DNA from: JACTMI01 sp964618415
GTDB taxonomy: Bacteria; Acidobacteriota; Thermoanaerobaculia; Multivoradales; JAGPDF01
NCBI GenBank assembly: GCA_964618415.1
Contig: CAZUAT010000022.1
Coordinates: 1 to 41,393, forward strand
Direction of reading: 5' to 3'
Length of the DNA stretch: 41,393 nucleotides
Part shown: piece by piece, positions 1-8,498 of the stretch
Position numbering within the stretch: position 1 is the stretch's first letter
Layout of the letters: each line of letters begins with the position of its first letter
Notes under the pieces: generated by a model
What the model saw: the letters and a program-made list of their open reading frames with translations, nothing else
Told to the model about the DNA's origin: nothing
The model's database searches: none
Position numbers and translations under genes: made by a program

Positions 1-1050
1 CGCGACATCCGGCTCGGGTGGAGCGCCTTCGAGTACATCGCCCAGGCGATGGCGCATCGGTTTCCGGTCGTCGTCATGTTCGGCGTGGGGCTGCATCTGC
101 TCGCGCACCTGGCGACGTGGCGGTCGCCGCTGCCTTGGCTGAGAGCAGTTGCGCGGCCCGCGGCCGTCTTGCTCTGGGCACGGCTCTGGCTGGCGCTGTT
201 GCTGCTCACCTTCGCGTACACCTGGCTCAAGATCGACGTTCCGCTGCTGACCTCGCGCCTGTTCGATCCGGCCCTGGCGACGATCGACCGCGTGTTGCAC
301 TTCGGGGTGTCGCCGTCCGTGCTGGTACCCGAGCTGGTTGCCGGGACTCCGGTCGCGCGCTGGCTCGACGGCTGGTACTTCCTCTGGCTGACGACGGTCG
401 CCGCGACGCAGTCGGCGCTCTTTCTCGGCGCACAGCCGGCGCGGCGACGCAACTTTGCGCTGGCCTGTGCGGTGCTCTGGCTCGCGGGCGGGATGCTCTA
501 CATCCTCGTACCGGCGGTCGGCCCCTGCTTCGCCACGCCGGAGCTGTTCCGCGAGGTGCTGTCGGAGATGCCGCACGCGGCGCAGATCCAGCAGCGGCTG
601 TGGGGTCACTACCTGGAGCTGGTCGCAGCGCGTGGCGGTGGCCCGATGCCGACCGTCAAGCCGTTCCTGGCAGTAGCGGCCTTCCCGTCGCTCCACGTCG
701 GCGCCCACTGGCTGTTTGCGCTCTGGGCGCGACGGCATGCGCGCAAGCTGTTCGTGCCGTTCGCGATGGCGACGCTGCTGACCTTCCTCGGGTCGCTGGC
801 CACCGGGTGGCACTACGCGGTGGACGGCTACGCCGGCATGCTGCTGGCGTGGGCGGCGGTGCGGCTGGCGGACCGGTTCGAGCCGGTCGACGACGCGGGC
901 TCGGCGGCGGGCTCAGGCGGGACGGCGGCGGAAGCGCCGGGGGCGCAGGACGGCGTGGGCCAGCAGCAGACCGGCGACCAGCGAGATGGCGACGAGCACC
1001 ATCCGGAAGGCGGTGCCGACGCCGGAGGTGACGTCGCGCTCGAGCAGTGA
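1..1050 (+). CDS. PAP2-family membrane phosphatase/transferase, 5' end cut by window
   Basis: The reading frame is open from base 1, so the true start lies outside the window; 349 residues are visible. Several hydrophobic segments precede a PAP2-type active-site pattern: FPSLHVG at residues 228-234 (H232) and GWHYAVDGY, with H271 and D275. The layout resembles the PAP2_3/inositol-phosphorylceramide-synthase-like branch, integral membrane enzymes acting on lipid phosphates; the substrate cannot be told. The last 45-50 residues are low-complexity G/A/D/Q-rich and are simply the antisense of the converging exporter gene. The native C-terminus may therefore have been shorter, with the present stop reached by read-through. 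Family call is good; exact function is unknown. Confidence 0.8.
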   Translation, partial: RDIRLGWSAFEYIAQAMAHRFPVVVMFGVGLHLLAHLATWRSPLPWLRAVARPAAVLLWARLWLALLLLTFAYTWLKIDVPLLTSRLFDPALATIDRVLHFGVSPSVLVPELVAGTPVARWLDGWYFLWLTTVAATQSALFLGAQPARRRNFALACAVLWLAGGMLYILVPAVGPCFATPELFREVLSEMPHAAQIQQRLWGHYLELVAARGGGPMPTVKPFLAVAAFPSLHVGAHWLFALWARRHARKLFVPFAMATLLTFLGSLATGWHYAVDGYAGMLLAWAAVRLADRFEPVDDAGSAAGSGGTAAEAPGAQDGVGQQQTGDQRDGDEHHPEGGADAGGDVALEQ

Positions 1051-2142
1051 GGCGAAGCTGTGGTAGCCGATGCTGCCCGGCACCAGCAGCAGGATCGCTG
1101 GCCCGAGCACGACTGTCTCCGGCTTGCCGGTCGCATTCGACCAGGCGCGCGCCGCCAGTCCGGCGACCATGGCGCCGACGAACATACCGACCTCCGGGGA
1201 GATCCACTCCGAGCCGAGGCGGCCGCCCTGATAGCCGAGGAAGCCGACCGCGACGATCGCCGGCGCCGCCCGCAGCGGGGCGCGGAACAGGATCGCGAGG
1301 GCGATCGGCGCGACGAGCAGCGCCAGCAGATCGACCCAGGGCGGAGTCGGAGTCGGTGGCACGGCAAGCGGCGCGCCGACGGCCAGCTCCGCGAGGCGGG
1401 AGCCGAGGGCGGTGCCGAAGGTGATGGTCAGGAAGACGACCAGCGCGCCGGAGAAGCGGGCGACTCCGGAGGAGAGGTGCTGGGTCGCCAGCTCGATCAT
1501 CGCGATCGTCAGGCGAAAGCCGGGGATCAGGTAGATCAGCCCGGCCAGGGTGGCGATGTAGACCGAGTGCGGCATCCAGACGTGGGAGGCGATGCCGGCG
1601 ACCAGCGCCGCCAGCAGCGCGGCGAGCGGCTCGAAAAGCTGCCCCGGATGCTCGCGCCGACCCAGGTCGCTGGCGGCGAGCGACAACAGGCCGACCCCGA
1701 GGCCGATGACCGCGGCGACGGCGATCTCCGCTCCGCCGCCGCCGAGGAAAACCGCCGAGGTGGCCGAGGAGACCGCCCACGCCGGCAGCCGGGTCCAGGG
1801 CGGGTAGAGCGGGTCGCGCCGACTCTCGGCGTCGAGCGCGACGTGGGCGGCGTCGACGGCCAGTTCGCCGCTGGCGACCGCGTCGGCGATCCCCTCGAGC
1901 TCCGTCAGCCGTCCGAGATCGACACCGGCCGGGGCGACCCGCTCCAGGTGCATTCGCTGCCCGAGGCCGGTGCCGAAGCCGAACATGAGCGAGGTCGGGG
2001 TCGAGAAGAACTGGGCCGGCACGCCGAGTTGCGTCGCCACGCGCCCCAGCGTCCCCTCCAGCTGCGGCGCCGGCAGCCCGGCCTCGTGCAGCGCCCGCCC
2101 CAACCGGACCAGCAGCTCCTGCCCCGCCTCGCCCCCACTCAC
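913..2142 (-). CDS. thrE: ThrE-type threonine/serine exporter family protein
   Basis: This 409-residue protein has a soluble N-terminal part (about residues 1-125) followed by around ten hydrophobic segments. The layout fits the DUF1212 plus DUF3815 halves of ThrE-family inner-membrane amino-acid exporters. Supporting patterns are the N-terminal LGRALHEAGLPAPQLEGTL region and the late GPAILLLVPGSIGYHSF segment, typical of the second half. The start is a GTG; an in-frame TAG lies 12 nt upstream, so no longer form is possible. The RAYT cassette begins 14 bp upstream of the start, so the gene probably lost or exchanged its native promoter region. Its 3' end overlaps the converging PAP2 gene by 138 bp. 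Substrate is inferred from the family only. Confidence 0.8.
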   Translation of the reverse strand: MSGGEAGQELLVRLGRALHEAGLPAPQLEGTLGRVATQLGVPAQFFSTPTSLMFGFGTGLGQRMHLERVAPAGVDLGRLTELEGIADAVASGELAVDAAHVALDAESRRDPLYPPWTRLPAWAVSSATSAVFLGGGGAEIAVAAVIGLGVGLLSLAASDLGRREHPGQLFEPLAALLAALVAGIASHVWMPHSVYIATLAGLIYLIPGFRLTIAMIELATQHLSSGVARFSGALVVFLTITFGTALGSRLAELAVGAPLAVPPTPTPPWVDLLALLVAPIALAILFRAPLRAAPAIVAVGFLGYQGGRLGSEWISPEVGMFVGAMVAGLAARAWSNATGKPETVVLGPAILLLVPGSIGYHSFASLLERDVTSGVGTAFRMVLVAISLVAGLLLAHAVLRPRRFRRRPA

Positions 2143-2155
2143 CCCCCCAGCCTAC

Positions 2156-2179
2156 GAAAATTCGGTCAGAGGCCATTTC
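2156..2179 (+). repeat. REP-like box 1 (outer left, locus A)
   Basis: 24-bp imperfect palindrome with 5' arm GAAAATTCG and core GTCAGAGGCCATTT. Identical to boxes 2 and 4. Confidence 0.9.
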
Positions 2180-2196
2180 CCCGATCCGCCTCCCGC

Positions 2197-2220
2197 GAAA
2201 ATTCGGTCAGAGGCCATTTC
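2197..2220 (+). repeat. REP-like box 2 (inner left, locus A)
   Basis: Direct copy of box 1, with identical sequence, 17 bp downstream of it. It is followed by an 82-bp leader before the RAYT start codon. Confidence 0.9.
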
Positions 2221-2302
2221 CGCCGGCTGATCGCCGGGACGGCGGGCCGGCCGGGGCGAGCTAAGTACAAGGCGTCACCGGGTTTCGGCGTCTTCTACCT
2301 GC

Positions 2303-3028
2303 ATGAGCCATTCCCGCAGAGTAATTGTTCCCGATCTACCCCACCATGTGACCCAGCGCGGCGTCCGCCGGATGACGACGTTCTGGGCAGCCGAGGACTA
2401 CGACCGCTACGTGGGGTTGCTTGCCGAGGGCGCCCGGCGGTTCGGCCTGCGGATCTGGGCCTATTGCCTCATGCCCAATCACGTCCACCTGATCGCTCTT
2501 CCATCGCAGCCCGAATCGTTGTCGCGCGCGCTGCAGTGGACGCATTCGCGATACGCCGTGGAGGTGAATCGCAGGCGAACATGGAGCGGGCACGTCTGGC
2601 AGCAGCGCTTCTACTCGGCGCCCATCGAGCCTTGCCGGTTGCCTGCAGCTGTGCGCTATGTGCTCGCGAACCCCGTGCGAGCGCGGCTCGCGGAGCCCGC
2701 CGTCGACTGGCCATGGTCGAGCGCCGGGGTTCACCTGAGGCGCCGGACGTGTCCGCTCATAGCGGCATCAGGCGCGCCCGATTGGCTCGCCGACATCGCC
2801 CGCAACTTTGACTCCGATGAGACGGAGGCGGAGCTGCAGGAGATTCGTCGCTGCACGCGGGCAGGGGCGGCAATCGGGGGCCCCGAATTCCGAGCCGATC
2901 TCGAGCAGCGATTCGGAGTCCCGATGGTCCCGCGAGGTCCGGGACGCCCCGCGAAATCTGACCTCGGCCAGATGCCCAGGGGCGCAGATGCGTCCGCCTC
3001 AGGCGGTCAGAAAATGGCCTCTGACTGA
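2303..3028 (+). CDS. REP-associated tyrosine transposase (RAYT, Y1/HUH family)
   Basis: This 241-residue protein belongs to the IS200-like Y1 transposase superfamily, RAYT branch. The N-terminal LPHHVTQRG is typical. The metal-binding HUH pair is H60-V-H62 in MPNHVHLIAL, followed by GHVWQQRFYS (97-106). The presumed nucleophile is Y119 in VRYVLANPVRA. Members nick and rejoin single-stranded DNA at hairpin repeats. The C-terminus carries the GRPAK patch seen in relatives and then reads straight into box 3: the last residues KMASD and the TGA stop are encoded by the repeat itself. ATG start at 2303, with no strong ribosome-binding site visible. Both catalytic motifs are intact, so the enzyme looks functional. 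It is the only transposase in the window. Confidence 0.92.
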   Translation: MSHSRRVIVPDLPHHVTQRGVRRMTTFWAAEDYDRYVGLLAEGARRFGLRIWAYCLMPNHVHLIALPSQPESLSRALQWTHSRYAVEVNRRRTWSGHVWQQRFYSAPIEPCRLPAAVRYVLANPVRARLAEPAVDWPWSSAGVHLRRRTCPLIAASGAPDWLADIARNFDSDETEAELQEIRRCTRAGAAIGGPEFRADLEQRFGVPMVPRGPGRPAKSDLGQMPRGADASASGGQKMASD

Positions 3029-3033
3029 ATTTC
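3010..3033 (-). repeat. REP-like box 3 (inner right, locus A), overlaps RAYT stop
   Basis: Inverted copy; read on the minus strand the 5' arm is GAAATTCA (A instead of G before the core). This variant makes an in-frame TGA on the plus strand that terminates the RAYT gene. Confidence 0.9.
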
Positions 3034-3051
3034 CCGGGTGAGGCGGGGGAG

Positions 3052-3075
3052 GAAATGGCCTCTGACCGAATTTTC
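3052..3075 (-). repeat. REP-like box 4 (outer right, locus A)
   Basis: Inverted copy identical to boxes 1 and 2. It ends 3 bp from the last base of the pntB stop codon. Confidence 0.9.
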
Positions 3076-3078
3076 GGG

Positions 3079-4653
3079 TCAGGCGTCTTTGACGGCGGTG
3101 ATCAGGTCCTGGACGGCTTTCTTGCCGTCGGCGAAGTACATGAGGCAGTTCTCGGCGGCAAAGAGCGGGTTGGGGATGCCGGCGAAGCCGGGCGACAGGC
3201 TGCGCTTGACGACCACCACGGTCCGCGCCTTGTGGGCCTGAATGATCGGCATGCCGGCGATGGCGCTCTTCGGGTCGGTCTCGGCGACTGGATTGACCAC
3301 GTCGTTGGCGCCGATCACGATCGCCACGTCGATCTGGTCCATCTCGCCGTTGATGTCGTCCATCTCGCGCAGTTTCTCGTACGGGACGTTGGCCTCGGCG
3401 AGCAGCACGTTCATGTGGCCCGGCATACGGCCCGCGACGGGATGGATCGCGTACTCGACGACCGCCCCCCGCTCCTCGAGCAGACTGGCGAACTGTCGGA
3501 CCGTGTGCTGCGCCTGCGCGACCGCCATCCCGTAGCCTGGGACGATGACCACGCGCCGGACGCCGTCGAGCAGCATCGCGATCTCGTCGGCCGAGGTCGA
3601 CTTGACGGTCTTGTAGGTCTCGTCGGCCGACGGGGTATCGGAGGTTGGCCCGAGCGATCCGAACAGGACGTTGACCATCGACCGGTTCATCGCCTTGCAC
3701 ATGATCTGGGTGAGGATGAGTCCCGACGCCCCCACCAGTGCGCCCGAGACGATCAGCACCGAGTTGTTGATGACGAAGCCGGTGGCCGCGCCGGCGATGC
3801 CCGAGTAGGAGTTGAGCAGCGCGATGGCCACCGGCATGTCGGCGCCGCCGATCGAGATCGTCAGCAGTACACCGAGAATGGCCGAGACGCCGACCAGCAG
3901 CCAGTAGAGGCCGAGGTTGGCCGGTTCGACCACCAGCCAGGCGCTCAGCGCGACGGCAGCCAGCGCGGCGATCCACTTGACCGCGTTCATGCCCGGGAAG
4001 CGGTCCTTGCGGAGCAGCAGCAGCGCGCCAGCGATGACGAACGAGGCGGCCGTGGCGGCGGCGAGGAGCCGATCGCGACCGGTCGCGCCGGCATCGCTGA
4101 ACACCGGCAGCGCGGCGAGCACACCCGCGCCCGCGGTCAGCAGCGCGAAGCCGTACTTCGTGGTCGCCTGCCACGGCTTGAGCTTCCACTTGACGGCGAG
4201 GAACTCGGCCAGCTTGCCGAAAGCGACGTAGCTGCCGAAGAACGTGACCGAACCGATGACTGCCGACGCCGACGTGGCGATGCGCTCCTGCAGGCCCATC
4301 GGCGCGGCCGTGGCGATCGTCCGGTAGATGGCGATCAGCGCCGACGCGGCGACCAGCACCGAGGCGCCGCCGCCGAAGCCGTTGAGGATGCCGACCATCT
4401 CCGGCATGGCGGTCATCCGGACCTTGAGCGCCATCACGCATCCCACAGTCGCTCCGACCAGAGCTCCGATGACCACGTACTTCCAGGTCATCGGCTGGCC
4501 GAGCACGGTGGCGCCGATGGCGATCGCCATGCCGATCACGCCGAGAAAGTTGCCGCGCACTGCCGTGCGCGGGTGGGCGAGCAGCTTGAGGTCGAGGATG
4601 AAGAGGACCGCGGCCAGCAGGTAGGCGAGATCGCGCAGGGCCTGGGCGTTCAT
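3079..4653 (-). CDS. pntB: NAD(P) transhydrogenase subunit beta
   Basis: This 524-residue membrane protein is the beta subunit of proton-translocating Re/Si-specific transhydrogenase, which makes NADPH from NADH at the expense of the proton gradient. Multiple membrane helices occupy about residues 1-330, including the MPEMVGILNGFGGGAS region. A C-terminal NADP-binding domain III follows, with GYGMAVAQAQ, HPVAGRMPGHMNVLL, VIGANDVVNP and RSLSPGFAGIPNPLF. The protein is somewhat longer than the usual 460-480 residues, the excess apparently lying in the membrane region. It is 9 bp downstream of pntAB and clearly co-transcribed. The locus A repeat begins 3 bp after its stop codon. Confidence 0.95.
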   Translation of the reverse strand: MNAQALRDLAYLLAAVLFILDLKLLAHPRTAVRGNFLGVIGMAIAIGATVLGQPMTWKYVVIGALVGATVGCVMALKVRMTAMPEMVGILNGFGGGASVLVAASALIAIYRTIATAAPMGLQERIATSASAVIGSVTFFGSYVAFGKLAEFLAVKWKLKPWQATTKYGFALLTAGAGVLAALPVFSDAGATGRDRLLAAATAASFVIAGALLLLRKDRFPGMNAVKWIAALAAVALSAWLVVEPANLGLYWLLVGVSAILGVLLTISIGGADMPVAIALLNSYSGIAGAATGFVINNSVLIVSGALVGASGLILTQIMCKAMNRSMVNVLFGSLGPTSDTPSADETYKTVKSTSADEIAMLLDGVRRVVIVPGYGMAVAQAQHTVRQFASLLEERGAVVEYAIHPVAGRMPGHMNVLLAEANVPYEKLREMDDINGEMDQIDVAIVIGANDVVNPVAETDPKSAIAGMPIIQAHKARTVVVVKRSLSPGFAGIPNPLFAAENCLMYFADGKKAVQDLITAVKDA

Positions 4654-4662
4654 GGCGGCTCG

Positions 4663-4947
4663 TCAGTCCTTCTTGCGGAACATGCCGAGCATGCGGTGGG
4701 TGACCAGGAAGCCGCCCACGACGTTGATCGTCGCCAAGGCGACGGCCACACCTGCCAGTTGGTGGGCGAGTGCCGGTGCGTCAGGCTGTCCGGCCAGGAC
4801 CAGCGCGCCGATGAGCGTGATCCCCGACAGGGCGTTCGAGCCCGACATCAGCGGCGTGTGAAGCGTCGGCGGAACCTTGGTGATGATCTCGAAGCCGACG
4901 AAAATCGCGAGAACGAAGACGGTCAGTGCCCCGACGAACCCGGTCAT
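4663..4947 (-). CDS. pntAB: NAD(P) transhydrogenase subunit alpha, part 2 (membrane domain)
   Basis: This 94-residue protein contains hydrophobic segments with KVPPTLHTPLMSGSNALSG, the hallmark of the alpha-subunit membrane domain II, and ends NVVGGFLVTHRMLGMF. It forms the proton channel together with PntB. I chose the ATG at 4947 because GGAGGG stands just upstream; a longer frame exists but its extra 135 residues are low-complexity Arg/Pro-rich and overlap the divergent mfd gene. In split-alpha organisms a large NAD-binding PntAA is normally encoded just upstream. Here that position is taken by mfd in the opposite orientation, so pntAA must be elsewhere. Confidence 0.93.
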   Translation of the reverse strand: MTGFVGALTVFVLAIFVGFEIITKVPPTLHTPLMSGSNALSGITLIGALVLAGQPDAPALAHQLAGVAVALATINVVGGFLVTHRMLGMFRKKD

Positions 4948-5036
4948 GATCCCTCCGCCTGCAGCAAGGCCGCGCCCCCGCGGCCAGATCGCCCGCCAAG
5001 CTAGCACAGCCCAGCCCCGGGGATGAGGGAAATAGG

Positions 5037-8000
5037 ATGGGTCGGATGGCGGGCGAGGCGATCTGGGGGGAACTGGGCCGGGGGCTGGTGGCGAGCGGGC
5101 CGGGGCGGGCGCTCGCGGAGGCCTTGGCGCGCGGCACCGCCGTAGCGACACGCCTTCCGGTTCCCGCCGCCGCGTGGGTCGCCGACCGGCTGACCGAGGC
5201 GGAGCGCGGTGCCGGTCGGCCGCTGCTGGTGGTGGTGCCGCACGAAGCCGCCGCGCGGGCCTGGCTCGAGATGCTCCGCCTGGTGCGCGGCGAGGTTGCC
5301 GCGCTGCCCTTTCCGGCGCCCTCGCTGTCGCCGTATCAGCAGGTCGACGCATCGCTGTCGGTGCGCGTCGCCGAGCTCATGGCGCTCGAGCGGGCGCGCG
5401 CCGGCGAGCTGGCCGCCGTGGTGGTGACTCCGCGGGCGCTGTTCCGGCGCCTTCCCGACCCGGCCGTTCTGGAACGGATCGAACTGACACGCGGCCAGCG
5501 AGTCGAGATCGACGACCTGGCGCGTCGCCTCACCGGTCTCGGCTTTCGCCGCGTCGACCTGGTTGCCGAGGTGGGCGAGTTCGCGGTGCGCGGCGGCGTG
5601 TTCGACCTCTGGCCGCCCGGTGAGGAGGAGCCGGTCCGCCTCGACCTGTTCGACGCCGAGATCGAGAGCCTGCGGCTGTTCGATGCCGGTTCGCAGCGCT
5701 CGGAGGCGGAGATCGAGAGCGTGCTGGTGCGGCCGCTGGAGCTGTTCGCGGCCGGACCGGAGGCGGCACGACGGCTCGGAGAGCTGCTCGGCGCGCTGGC
5801 CGGCGACGAGCCCGAACTGGAGACGCGCGAGCATCTGGCGGCGCTTGCCGGCGGCCACGGGTTTGCCGGCTGGGAGAACTTCCTGCCGCTGGCCGCGCCG
5901 CGGACCTGGACGCTCGCCGAGGCGCTCGGCGATCCGATGGTCACCGTCTACGACCCCGCCGCCGTGGCCACGGAGATCGAACGCCACGCCGAGCGCCTGG
6001 CGGACGAGTACCGCGCGCGCCGCGAGCATGGGCGCTTCGCTGTCGAACCGGAGCTGCTCGAGCAGCCGGCGACCGCGGTGCACGCGCTGGTCGGTGCGGC
6101 GCGGCTGACCTTCGAGCCGCTCGGCGCGCCGGGAGCGATCGACTTCGGCGCCGCCACCACCGACGTCTTCCACGGTCAGCTGCCTCGCCTGGCGGCCGAC
6201 GTCCAGGGGGCGCAGCGGCGAGGTGACCGCGTGCTCGTGGTTGCCCCGCGCGAACGATTCGCGCCGCTCGGCGAGCTGTTCGAGAGTCGCGGCATCGCCG
6301 TCGGCCGGTCGGGCATCGAGCTGGTGGCGGGGGAGCTCGAGCGAGGCTTTCGTCTGCCGGCGGCGCAGCTGACGGTCTACGGCGAACCGCAGCTGCTCGC
6401 CCGCCCCTCGGTCACCGATGCCCGCCGAGCCCGCAACCGAATGGCGCCGTTCGTCGCCGGTCTGCGCGATCTGCGGGTCGGCGACTTCGTCGTCCACAGC
6501 GATCACGGGATCGGCCAATTCCTCGGACTGCGCCAGGTCTCGGGCGGCGGCAGCGAGGAGCACCTGCCGCCCACCCTGCGAACCAGTGCGCCAGCCGCGC
6601 CGGTCGACAACGAGGTGCTGGAGATCGCGTACGCATCGGGCAAGCGGCTGCTGGTGCCGATCGATCGACTGCATCTGGTCCAGAAGTACAGCGGTCTCGA
6701 GGGGCTGGCGCCGCGCCTCGACCAGCTCGGCGGCTCGTCCTGGAACCGCACCCGGGCGAAAGTTCGCAAGGCGATGCGCGAGATGGCCGACGAGCTGCTC
6801 AAGCTGTACGCCGAGCGGCAGCTGGCGCGGGCGCCGATCCTGGCCGGCGACACGGATCTCGAACGACAGTTCGCCGCTGCGTTTCCCTATGACGAGACGC
6901 CCGACCAGCGCGATGCCATCGCGACCATCTATGCCGACCTCGCGCAGTCCCGTCCGATGGACCGGCTGCTGTGCGGGGACGTCGGGTTCGGCAAGACGGA
7001 GGTGGCGATGCGCGCCGCCTTCCGGGCAGTCGACAGCGGCTACCAGGTAGTGGTCCTCGCGCCGACCACCGTCCTGGCCGACCAGCACCTCGAGACGTTT
7101 CAGAAACGGTTCGACGGCTTCGGGGTCACCATCGAGCGGATCTCGAGGCTGCGCACCGGCCGCGACCTGGCCGATCTGCGCGAGCGCATCGCCGCCGGCA
7201 AGGTCGACATCGTCATCGGAACCCACCGCGTGCTGTCGCAGGACATCAGCTTCGCGCGCCTCGGCCTGGTGGTAGTCGACGAGGAGCAGCGGTTCGGCGT
7301 CGCGCAGAAAGAGCGCCTCAAGCAGATGCGCAAGGACGTGCACGTGCTGTCGATGTCCGCGACTCCGCTGCCGCGCACGCTGCAGCTGTCGCTGGGAGGC
7401 CTGCGCGACATGGTCGTCATCGAGACGCCGCCGAAGGACCGCATGGCGGTCGAGACCGCCGTGCTCCCGTACTCCGACGAGCTGGTGCGTGAAGCGATCG
7501 AGTTCGAGCTGCGCCGCGGCGGACAGGTCTACTACGTCTACAACCGCGTCGAGTCGATCGACGAAGTTGCGGCGCACCTGCGCGAGATGATGCCGGAGCT
7601 GCGGGTGATCGTCGGCCACGGACAGCTCGACGAGCGGGAGCTGTGGCGACGGATGCACGCCTTCACGGCACGCGAGTACGATCTGCTGCTGGCGACGACG
7701 ATCATCGAGAACGGAATCGACATCCCGAGCGTGAACACGATGCTGGTGCACCGCGCCGACCGCTTCGGGCTCGCTCAGCTCTATCAGTTGCGCGGCCGCG
7801 TCGGCCGCAGTCACGAACTGGGGTACTGCTATCTCCTGGTGCCGTCCGACCGCGCGCTGTCCGAGGACGCCCGCCTGCGGCTCGAGGCGTTGCGGGAGTT
7901 CACCGAGCTGGGTGCGGGCTTCCGCATCGCCGCGCGCGATCTCGAGATTCGCGGCGCCGGCAACCTGCTGGGTGCCGAGCAGAGTGGCCACATCGCTGAA

Positions 8001-8498
8001 CTGGGGATCGAGACCTACTTGCGCATGCTCGAGGAGACGGTGCGGGAGCTCCGCGGCGAGGCGGTGGAGGAGGGGCCGTCGGCGACGCTCGACCTGCCGG
8101 TGCCGATGTCGATCCCTCGCGAGTACATTTCCGACGAGAGCCTGCGGATGGAGGTCTATCGCAAGCTCGCCGCCGCTGAGACGTCGCGCGAGGAGCTGCT
8201 CGCCGAACTCACCGATCGATTCGGTCGTCCGCCGAAGGCGGTGCTCGCGCTGCTCGACGTGGCGGCCCTCAAGCGCGAGGCCGAGGCGCTGCGCGTGCAG
8301 TCGGTCAGCGCCGCGGCGGGCAAGCTGACCGTGCGCCTGCGACGCGACGCGCGCGTCGATGTGGACCGACTCATCCGCCTCGTTTCGTCGCGTCCGGGAG
8401 CGAGCTTCTCACCCTCCGGCGTGCTGACCCTGGAGTTGCCGCGCGGCGAATCGGTGATCGAAACGGCTCGCTCGGTGCTGGCGGAGTTCGCAGCATGA
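5037..8498 (+). CDS. mfd: Transcription-repair coupling factor
   Basis: This 1153-residue superfamily 2 DNA translocase releases RNA polymerase stalled at lesions and recruits UvrA. The N-terminal UvrB-like module includes SLSPYQQVDAS and GEFAVRGGVFDLWPPGEEEPVR. The CarD-like RNA-polymerase interaction domain is marked by LRVGDFVVHSDHGIGQFLG. Helicase motifs include Walker A GDVGFGKTE (K653), the DEEQ box (748-751), SMSATPLPRTL and the C-terminal TRG region RGRVGRSHELGYCYLL. The length matches the family. The start could be the ATG at 5037 or 5046; a purine-rich AGGGAAATAGG lies just before 5037. It is transcribed divergently from pntAB across an 89-bp gap in which I could not identify a convincing promoter. 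Its stop overlaps the next start (ATGA). Confidence 0.97.
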   Translation: MGRMAGEAIWGELGRGLVASGPGRALAEALARGTAVATRLPVPAAAWVADRLTEAERGAGRPLLVVVPHEAAARAWLEMLRLVRGEVAALPFPAPSLSPYQQVDASLSVRVAELMALERARAGELAAVVVTPRALFRRLPDPAVLERIELTRGQRVEIDDLARRLTGLGFRRVDLVAEVGEFAVRGGVFDLWPPGEEEPVRLDLFDAEIESLRLFDAGSQRSEAEIESVLVRPLELFAAGPEAARRLGELLGALAGDEPELETREHLAALAGGHGFAGWENFLPLAAPRTWTLAEALGDPMVTVYDPAAVATEIERHAERLADEYRARREHGRFAVEPELLEQPATAVHALVGAARLTFEPLGAPGAIDFGAATTDVFHGQLPRLAADVQGAQRRGDRVLVVAPRERFAPLGELFESRGIAVGRSGIELVAGELERGFRLPAAQLTVYGEPQLLARPSVTDARRARNRMAPFVAGLRDLRVGDFVVHSDHGIGQFLGLRQVSGGGSEEHLPPTLRTSAPAAPVDNEVLEIAYASGKRLLVPIDRLHLVQKYSGLEGLAPRLDQLGGSSWNRTRAKVRKAMREMADELLKLYAERQLARAPILAGDTDLERQFAAAFPYDETPDQRDAIATIYADLAQSRPMDRLLCGDVGFGKTEVAMRAAFRAVDSGYQVVVLAPTTVLADQHLETFQKRFDGFGVTIERISRLRTGRDLADLRERIAAGKVDIVIGTHRVLSQDISFARLGLVVVDEEQRFGVAQKERLKQMRKDVHVLSMSATPLPRTLQLSLGGLRDMVVIETPPKDRMAVETAVLPYSDELVREAIEFELRRGGQVYYVYNRVESIDEVAAHLREMMPELRVIVGHGQLDERELWRRMHAFTAREYDLLLATTIIENGIDIPSVNTMLVHRADRFGLAQLYQLRGRVGRSHELGYCYLLVPSDRALSEDARLRLEALREFTELGAGFRIAARDLEIRGAGNLLGAEQSGHIAELGIETYLRMLEETVRELRGEAVEEGPSATLDLPVPMSIPREYISDESLRMEVYRKLAAAETSREELLAELTDRFGRPPKAVLALLDVAALKREAEALRVQSVSAAAGKLTVRLRRDARVDVDRLIRLVSSRPGASFSPSGVLTLELPRGESVIETARSVLAEFAA

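Larger units (their letters stand above)
2156..3075 (+). mobile_element. RAYT element (locus A) bounded by paired inverted palindromic boxes
   Basis: A 920-bp unit begins with two direct copies of a 24-bp palindromic box (2156-2179, 2197-2220), then a tyrosine transposase gene, and ends with two copies in the opposite orientation (3010-3033, 3052-3075). Inter-box spacers are 17 and 18 bp and share the string ccgcctc when one is reverse-complemented. Head-to-head REP-like boxes around a RAYT gene match the general arrangement of REP/BIME systems, in which the RAYT recognises the repeats. The element lies between the start of the ThrE-type gene (14 bp away) and the stop of pntB (3 bp away). Whether it is still mobile cannot be judged from one copy. 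Confidence 0.8.

Noticed and set aside
3055..5004. Long 649-residue plus-strand frame opposite pntB/pntAB
   Set aside because: Composition is His/Asp/Arg-rich with no domain; it is the antisense shadow of the transhydrogenase genes, a common effect in GC-rich DNA.
4948..5036. Divergent promoters between pntAB and mfd
   Set aside because: No pair of hexamers with acceptable spacing could be picked out with confidence on either strand.
5001..7991. 996-residue minus-strand frame inside mfd
   Set aside because: Antisense shadow of mfd: low-complexity, no recognisable domain, no ribosome-binding site.
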